Shown here: one piece after another, positions 37,042 through 41,276 of the stretch
Numbering within the stretch: position 1 is the stretch's first letter
Layout: the number at the start of each line of letters is the position of its first letter
Assembly: GCA_001874255.1 (NCBI GenBank)
Contig: MPDC01000031.1
Span: 1 to 41,276, forward strand
Length of the DNA: 41,276 bases
Direction: 5' to 3'
From: Alphaproteobacteria bacterium MedPE-SWcel
GTDB lineage: Bacteria; Pseudomonadota; Alphaproteobacteria; Rhodobacterales; Rhodobacteraceae
The notes under the pieces: model-generated
What the model saw: only the letters and a program-made list of their open reading frames with translations
Databases searched by the model: none
What the model was told of the DNA's origin: nothing
Program-made: the position numbers and the translations under genes

Positions 37042-37701
37042 ATGATGAAACCTGTCTGTCTCGGCCTGTGGCTGCTGTTGCCTGCTCCGCTTGCGGCGCA
37101 TCCTCATATTTTTGTCGACACCGGGCTGGCGCTGGAGGTGGATGACGCGGGCATGCTGCGCGCGGTCGAGATCACCTGGGCCTATGACGATTTCTACTCC
37201 TTGCTGATTTTCGAGGATCTCGCGCTGGATGCGGATCTCGACGGGCAGCTGACGGAGGCGGAGCTGCAGAGGCTGCAGGGGTTTGACCTGAACTGGTCGC
37301 CGGGCTTTGCGGGCGATCTCTATGTGTCTGCCGGGGCGCAGGGGCTGGGGCTGGGCGCGCCGCAGCATCTGAGCACCGAAGTGGTGGATGGGGTCATCAC
37401 CACCCGGCATCGGCGGGTCTTGACCGCCGCCGCGCCTGTGCCTGCCGCCGCCGCGCCTGTGCCTGCCGCCGGGGTGACGCTGCGGGCCTATGATCCCACC
37501 TATTATACCGCCTATGAGGTCAGCGGCGGGGTGACGGTCAGCGGCCCCTGCACCGCCACGGTGACGGCTCCGGATCTGGACCGGGCCTATACGCTGGTCG
37601 AAGAGCTGCTCTATGCGATGCCCGCCGATCAGGCCGAGGACGCCTATCCGGAGGTCGGCCGCGCCTTTGCCACCACCGTGATGCTGGAGTGTGACGCCTG
37701 A
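37042..37701 (+). CDS. DUF1007 exported metal-uptake accessory protein
   Basis: A 219-aa periplasmic protein: signal peptide MMKPVCLGLWLLLPAPLAAH, then the conserved HPHIFVDTGLALEVD that marks DUF1007, where the paired histidines at the mature N-terminus probably bind metal. TWAYDDFYSLLIFEDLALD is also typical. Residues about 129-142 are a duplicated AAAPVPA from a 21-bp DNA repeat (37426-37467). TAGGAG precedes the ATG. It directly precedes and overlaps or abuts the NicO transporter gene, the usual pairing, so both likely serve nickel or cobalt (or zinc) movement. Confidence 0.87.
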   Translation: MMKPVCLGLWLLLPAPLAAHPHIFVDTGLALEVDDAGMLRAVEITWAYDDFYSLLIFEDLALDADLDGQLTEAELQRLQGFDLNWSPGFAGDLYVSAGAQGLGLGAPQHLSTEVVDGVITTRHRRVLTAAAPVPAAAAPVPAAGVTLRAYDPTYYTAYEVSGGVTVSGPCTATVTAPDLDRAYTLVEELLYAMPADQAEDAYPEVGRAFATTVMLECDA

Positions 37702-37702
37702 G

Positions 37703-38824
37703 ATGGCGCGGACTGTCCTGACGACACTGGGGATGCTGTTTCTGCTGAGCGTGGGCGCGGCGGCGCTCTGGCTCTGGGTCTTTGGCGGCGCGGATCAGCT
37801 GTTGCACGCGGCATCAGAGGCGCAGCGCGCGGCGCAGAACGCCATGGCGCGGGGGCTGCGGGGGCTGAAATCCGGAGCCCCCGGCGCCTGGTGGAGCCTG
37901 ATGGGCGTGTGTTTTGCCTATGGGTTCTTTCATGCGGCCGGGCCGGGTCATGGCAAGATGGTCATTGGCGGCTACGGGTTGGGCCGGTCGGTGCCGCTGT
38001 GGCGCCTGTCGGGGCTGGCGGTGGTCTCCTCGCTGGCGCAGGCCGCCACGGCGGTGCTTTTGGTGCTGGCGGGGGTGTGGCTGTTTGACTGGGGGCGCGT
38101 GCGGCTGACCGAGACCGCAGAGCATCTGCTGGCGCCGGTCTCCTACGGGTTGATGGCCCTGCTGGGGCTCTATCTGATGCTGCGGGGGCTGCGGCGGGGC
38201 TGGCCGCTGTGGCGCCGGGCGGCGGTGTCGGTTTTGGGTCAGGGGGGGCATGGCGGTCACGGCGATCATGGTGGACCCGCTGGTCACGCCGGTCAAATGG
38301 GGCACGCCGGTCATACAGGTCATACAGGTCACTATGGACACGCGGAGCACAGTGGAAACGCGGAGCACAATGGGCATGGCGGTCACGGCGACGCGGCGGA
38401 TCACGACCACCCGCATGTCGGCGCGGTGGGTGAGGTCTGCGCCAGTTGCGGCCATCGCCACGGCCCCACCCCGCAGGAGGCCGAAGGGCTGAGCTCGCTG
38501 CGGGAAGCGTTGGCGATTGTTCTGGCCATTGCGGCACGTCCCTGCACCGGCGCGGTGTTCCTGTTATTGCTGACCTGGCGGCTGGGGGTCCTTGGGGCCG
38601 GGGTTGCGGGGACCTTTGTCATGGGGCTCGGCACCGCCAGTGTCACCCTTGCGGTCGCGCTGGTCGCCGCCGGGGTGCGCAGCGGGCTGCTGGCGCGCGG
38701 CGCGGGGCCGGGGCGGCCAGCCGGAACCGGTACCGGCGGAGCCCGGCTGGCGGCTCTGCTTGAGATCTGTGCCGGGGCCATGGTGCTGATCTTCTGTCTG
38801 CAACTTCTGCTGCGCAGCCTCTGA
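37703..38824 (+). CDS. NicO/RcnA-type nickel/cobalt transporter
   Basis: A 373-aa inner-membrane protein with about six helices in two blocks. The family motif HAAGPGHGKMVIGGYGL (helix 2) and the late REALAIVLAIAARPCTGAVF are present. Between them, residues about 190-260 form a very His-rich cytoplasmic or periplasmic loop (repeats of GHTG, GHAE, GHGG, then DHDHPHVG and CASCGHRHG), expected to bind Ni/Co. The ATG at 37703 follows the DUF1007 stop by one base; a GTG at 37691 is also in frame and would overlap it. Export or uptake cannot be told from sequence. Confidence 0.85.
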   Translation: MARTVLTTLGMLFLLSVGAAALWLWVFGGADQLLHAASEAQRAAQNAMARGLRGLKSGAPGAWWSLMGVCFAYGFFHAAGPGHGKMVIGGYGLGRSVPLWRLSGLAVVSSLAQAATAVLLVLAGVWLFDWGRVRLTETAEHLLAPVSYGLMALLGLYLMLRGLRRGWPLWRRAAVSVLGQGGHGGHGDHGGPAGHAGQMGHAGHTGHTGHYGHAEHSGNAEHNGHGGHGDAADHDHPHVGAVGEVCASCGHRHGPTPQEAEGLSSLREALAIVLAIAARPCTGAVFLLLLTWRLGVLGAGVAGTFVMGLGTASVTLAVALVAAGVRSGLLARGAGPGRPAGTGTGGARLAALLEICAGAMVLIFCLQLLLRSL

Positions 38825-38842
38825 CGGGCCTGCGGGATCGCC

Positions 38843-38955
38843 GTCAGGCCGCAGGGTCGGGGGGGCAGGGTCGGGGGGCTGAGTCAGGCCGCAGGGACAG
38901 GGGTCAGGCCGCAGGAACAGGGGTCAGGGTCAGGGGGCTCGCTCAGGGGGCTCGC
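38843..38955. repeat. Degenerate GTCAGG-rich tandem repeats before the MATE gene
   Basis: GTCAGGCCGCAGGG occurs at 38843 and 38883, and in modified form at 38903, with a clear 20-bp period in 38883-38922; two GGGGGCTCGC(T/A) units follow. Intergenic between the NicO and MATE genes. Confidence 0.65.
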
Positions 38956-39082
38956 AATGTCCGATCTTGCCAAATTGACGATTCATTTCTGCTGAAACCT
39001 TGTGCAATTGTATCGGTACGCAAAGCCGACTTGTCGCCACCTGCAACGCGGCCTAAGGGCTTTGGGACAAGGAGACCGTGTG

Positions 39083-40504
39083 ATGGTGAGCCCCGAAACA
39101 ACCCAAATGACCTATGGCGGCCATGTGCGCGCCCTGTCGATACTCGGCCTGCCGCTGATCGGGGGGCATCTGGCGCAATTCGCCATCGGCATGACCGATA
39201 CGGTGATGCTCGGCTGGTATGGGATTGCCGAGCTGGCGGCGGTGACGCTGGGGCAGTCGTTCTTTTTCGTGTGGTTCATTCTGGGGGCGGGCTTCGCATT
39301 TGCGGTGATGCCTGTGGTGGCCTCGGCGGCGGCGACCGGGGATCACCGACGGATCAGGCGGGCGACCCGGATGGGGCTGTGGCTGTCGGTGGTCTACGGG
39401 CTGCTGGCGATGCCGATGATGTGGTATTCCGAAGCCATCCTGCTGGCCGCCGGACAGGAGGCCCAGGTGGCGGCCGATGCGGGGGCCTACTTGCGGATCG
39501 CGGGCTGGGGGATTTTTCCGGCCCTGCTGGTGATGGTGCTGAAATCCTACCTTGCCGGGCTGGAGCGCACGCAGGCCGTTTTGTGGATCACCGTGGTCGC
39601 AACGCTGGTGAATGCGGCGGCCAATTATGTGCTGATCTTCGGCAATTTCGGCGCGCCCGAGATGGGGCTTCGCGGCGCGGCGCTGGCGTCTCTGGCGACC
39701 CAGGCGGTGTCCGTCGTGGCCGTGATCGCCTACAGCCTGTGGCGGCTGCCGGAGCATGACCTGCTGCGCAACCTGCATCATCCAGATTGGGAGATGCTGC
39801 GCGAGATCTTTCGCCATGGGCTGCCGATCGGCCTGACCACACTGTGCGAGGTCAGCCTGTTCACGGCCTCGTCCCTGATGATGGGGTGGCTGGGCACGGT
39901 GGCGCTGGCGGCGCATGGCATCGCGATGACGGTGACGGGGCTGACGTTCATGATGCATCTGGGGTTGTCGAATGCGGCCACGATCCGGGTCGGCACCGCG
40001 CTGGGCCGCGGCGACAAGGATCATATGGTCCGCGGCGCGGTGGTGGTCACGGTGGCGTCTTTCCTGATCGCGGTGGCAACGGCGCTGGTGTTTTTCCTGA
40101 CGCCCGAGCCGCTGATCCTGATGTTCCTCGATCCGGGCGACCCGCAGAAACAGGATATTCTGGCGATCGGCATTGCGCTGCTGGCGATGGCGGGGCTGTT
40201 CCAGCTGATGGATGGCATGCAGGCGATTGCGCTGGGGCTGTTGCGGGGCTTGCTTGACACTGGCGTGCCGATGGTGATGGCCGCGCTCAGCTACTGGGTG
40301 GTGGGGGTACCGGCCTCCTATGTGCTGGGGTTCCGGCTTGGCATGGGCGGGGTCGGGGTCTGGACCGGGCTGATCCTCGGGCTCAGCGCGGCGGCGGTGT
40401 TGTTGCTGCTCCGGTTCTGGCTGCATACGCTGGGGCGGGTGGAGCTGCCGTCGGCGGCGCGCGCGCCTCTTTCAGCGGATCGGGATGCGGATCCGGCCAC
40501 CTGA
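39083..40504 (+). CDS. MATE family multidrug/Na+ exporter
   Basis: A 473-aa inner-membrane protein with about 12 helices in two homologous halves. Family marks are GLPLIGGHLAQFAIGMTDTV (helix 1) and, in the second half, FRHGLPIGLTTLCEVSLF and AAHGIAMTVTGLTFM. It resembles the NorM-type bacterial branch that expels cationic drugs with Na+ or H+. AAGGAG lies 8 bp before this ATG, so the open frame back to 39002 is not used. The last 20 residues are poorly conserved. A TTGACG box at 38975 may belong to its promoter. Confidence 0.9.
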   Translation: MVSPETTQMTYGGHVRALSILGLPLIGGHLAQFAIGMTDTVMLGWYGIAELAAVTLGQSFFFVWFILGAGFAFAVMPVVASAAATGDHRRIRRATRMGLWLSVVYGLLAMPMMWYSEAILLAAGQEAQVAADAGAYLRIAGWGIFPALLVMVLKSYLAGLERTQAVLWITVVATLVNAAANYVLIFGNFGAPEMGLRGAALASLATQAVSVVAVIAYSLWRLPEHDLLRNLHHPDWEMLREIFRHGLPIGLTTLCEVSLFTASSLMMGWLGTVALAAHGIAMTVTGLTFMMHLGLSNAATIRVGTALGRGDKDHMVRGAVVVTVASFLIAVATALVFFLTPEPLILMFLDPGDPQKQDILAIGIALLAMAGLFQLMDGMQAIALGLLRGLLDTGVPMVMAALSYWVVGVPASYVLGFRLGMGGVGVWTGLILGLSAAAVLLLLRFWLHTLGRVELPSAARAPLSADRDADPAT

Positions 40505-40614
40505 GGCTGTGGGCGCGCCCGGTTGGGGACGGGATGTTGGGGGCGCCCGGTTGAGTGCGCCAGATTGGGGCGAGAGCTCGCCTGGGCCAGACTGGGCGCG
40601 CGAGGGGGGCGGGG

Positions 40615-41019
40615 TCAGTTGCCTTTGGTCAGCCGGTCGGCCTTTTTGCGCACCAGCACATTGCGCAGATCATGCATCGCCAGCAGCAGCGCGTCTGTCA
40701 CATCGTCAAGCTGCGCGTCGGTGGCGCGGGATTGGGCCCACTGCGTGGTGAGGTTCAGGTGATCCACCGTGCGCAGGATATCGTCGACCTCTCGGTGGGC
40801 CAGCAGGTCGGAACGGTCCGCCATCCAGCGGTCGATGGCTGCCCGGTCCTCCGCGCTGAGCAGCCGGTCGCCATGGGGTTTGACCTCTCCTTTGCGCAGG
40901 TTGATGATCGCGATCTGGTCCATCTCGATGCGGCGGTTGCGGTTTTCGCTGTCGATCCGAAACACCAGCGCGCCGTTCTCGCGGATGCGGAAGTAGTAGT
41001 CTGGCAGGGTGGTGGTCAT
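40615..41019 (-). CDS. Conserved hypothetical protein, 134 aa
   Basis: A soluble protein starting MTTTLPDYYFRIRENGALVF, chosen because AGGATT lies just upstream; an in-frame ATG at 41217 lacks support. The N-terminal half looks like beta strands (FRIDSENRNRRIEMDQIAII) and the C-terminal half is helical (DAQLDDVTDALLLAMHDLR). No named domain known to me; similar small genes occur in Roseobacter genomes. Convergent with the MATE gene across 110 bp of GGCGC-rich DNA. Confidence 0.7.
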   Translation of the reverse strand: MTTTLPDYYFRIRENGALVFRIDSENRNRRIEMDQIAIINLRKGEVKPHGDRLLSAEDRAAIDRWMADRSDLLAHREVDDILRTVDHLNLTTQWAQSRATDAQLDDVTDALLLAMHDLRNVLVRKKADRLTKGN

Positions 41020-41199
41020 GGAAATCCTATTCAGATCAGGTGTTTGAAATGGGGGGTGATCGGGTGCGGGATCACAGGTGCGATCAGAGGCCGGATCACA
41101 GTCTGGATTTCGGGCAGGGTAGCAGGCTGAAGGCCGGTGGCAAGAATTATAGAAGTGCAGGGCGCGGGCGGCAGAGGGAAGTCTCGACGTTCCGGTGGT

Positions 41200-41276
41200 G
41201 CTCCCGCCCATTTGCACCGCCCGCCTTTGGCGCGCATCACAAATTGGTTGGGCCGGGCGGGGGCCGCGCCTGAAAG
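41200..41276. repeat. MITE/REP-like element, copy 4, cut by window edge
   Basis: GCTCCCGCCC at 41200-41209 is followed 38 bp later by GTTGGGCCGGGCGGGGGCC (41247 on), the same end-to-hairpin spacing and arm start as copies 2 and 3. The second arm lies outside the window. Confidence 0.6.

Overview
The window looks like chromosomal DNA of a GC-rich alphaproteobacterium of the Rhodobacteraceae (Roseobacter group). Grounds: a split locus for propionyl-CoA carboxylase and B12-dependent methylmalonyl-CoA mutase interleaved with small lipoprotein genes, the short proS without an editing insertion, a TerB-DnaJ protein, DUF4174, DUF2937 and DUF6497-like proteins, and overlapping lolC-lolD genes. No plasmid, phage or CRISPR functions were seen.

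Layout. (1) 1-1600: an intact IS110-family insertion sequence of the IS1111 type, transcribed leftward, with 14-bp inverted repeats at 187-200 and 1530-1543 and a long non-coding right end where a bridge RNA is expected. (2) 1602-2828: a Bcr/CflA-type drug exporter. (3) 2829-14762: the propionate locus, with a 15 x 13-bp minisatellite and TTTGCAAA sites ahead of pccB, then pccB, small conserved genes, a probable promoter plus structured RNA, three lipoproteins, pccA, a DUF4174 gene, a sulfotransferase-like gene and methylmalonyl-CoA mutase. Together PccAB and Mcm convert propionyl-CoA through methylmalonyl-CoA to succinyl-CoA; the epimerase is not in the window. (4) 15140-18734: VOC protein, GNAT acetyltransferase, TerB-DnaJ protein, EEP-family hydrolase and a small exported protein, all rightward and mostly overlapping. 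(5) 18973-26281, leftward: exopolyphosphatase, the replication regulator HdaA, an AI-2E-family transporter, a hybrid histidine kinase and a FAD-dependent oxidoreductase. (6) 26545-30863, rightward: proS, a DUF2937 protein and the lipoprotein-release ABC transporter lolC-lolD. (7) 30986-35831, leftward: YdcZ-type transporter, a lipoprotein with an HExxH motif, an unrecognised 199-aa protein and topoisomerase IV parE. (8) 36247-41276: AhpD-like protein, a DUF1007-NicO nickel/cobalt pair, a MATE exporter and a small unknown gene.

The least ordinary content is repetitive DNA. Four intergenic sites (14809-14961, 18825-18958, 27939-28083 and from 41200 to the edge) share the terminal inverted repeat GCTCCCGCCCC / GGGGCGGGAGC. 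Three are complete, 134-153 bp long, with a near-perfect hairpin at the centre whose arms differ between copies by compensating changes; this looks like a MITE- or REP-like family, often placed at gene 3' ends. There are also about a dozen short tandem repeats. Those inside genes have units divisible by three (12, 15, 21, 30 bp). Most between genes do not (11, 13, 16 bp), including a ten-copy 11-bp array ending 24 bp before the AhpD-like gene.

Gene names rest on recognised motifs and family memory, not on database searches. Promoters, operators and RNAs are proposals from sequence alone.
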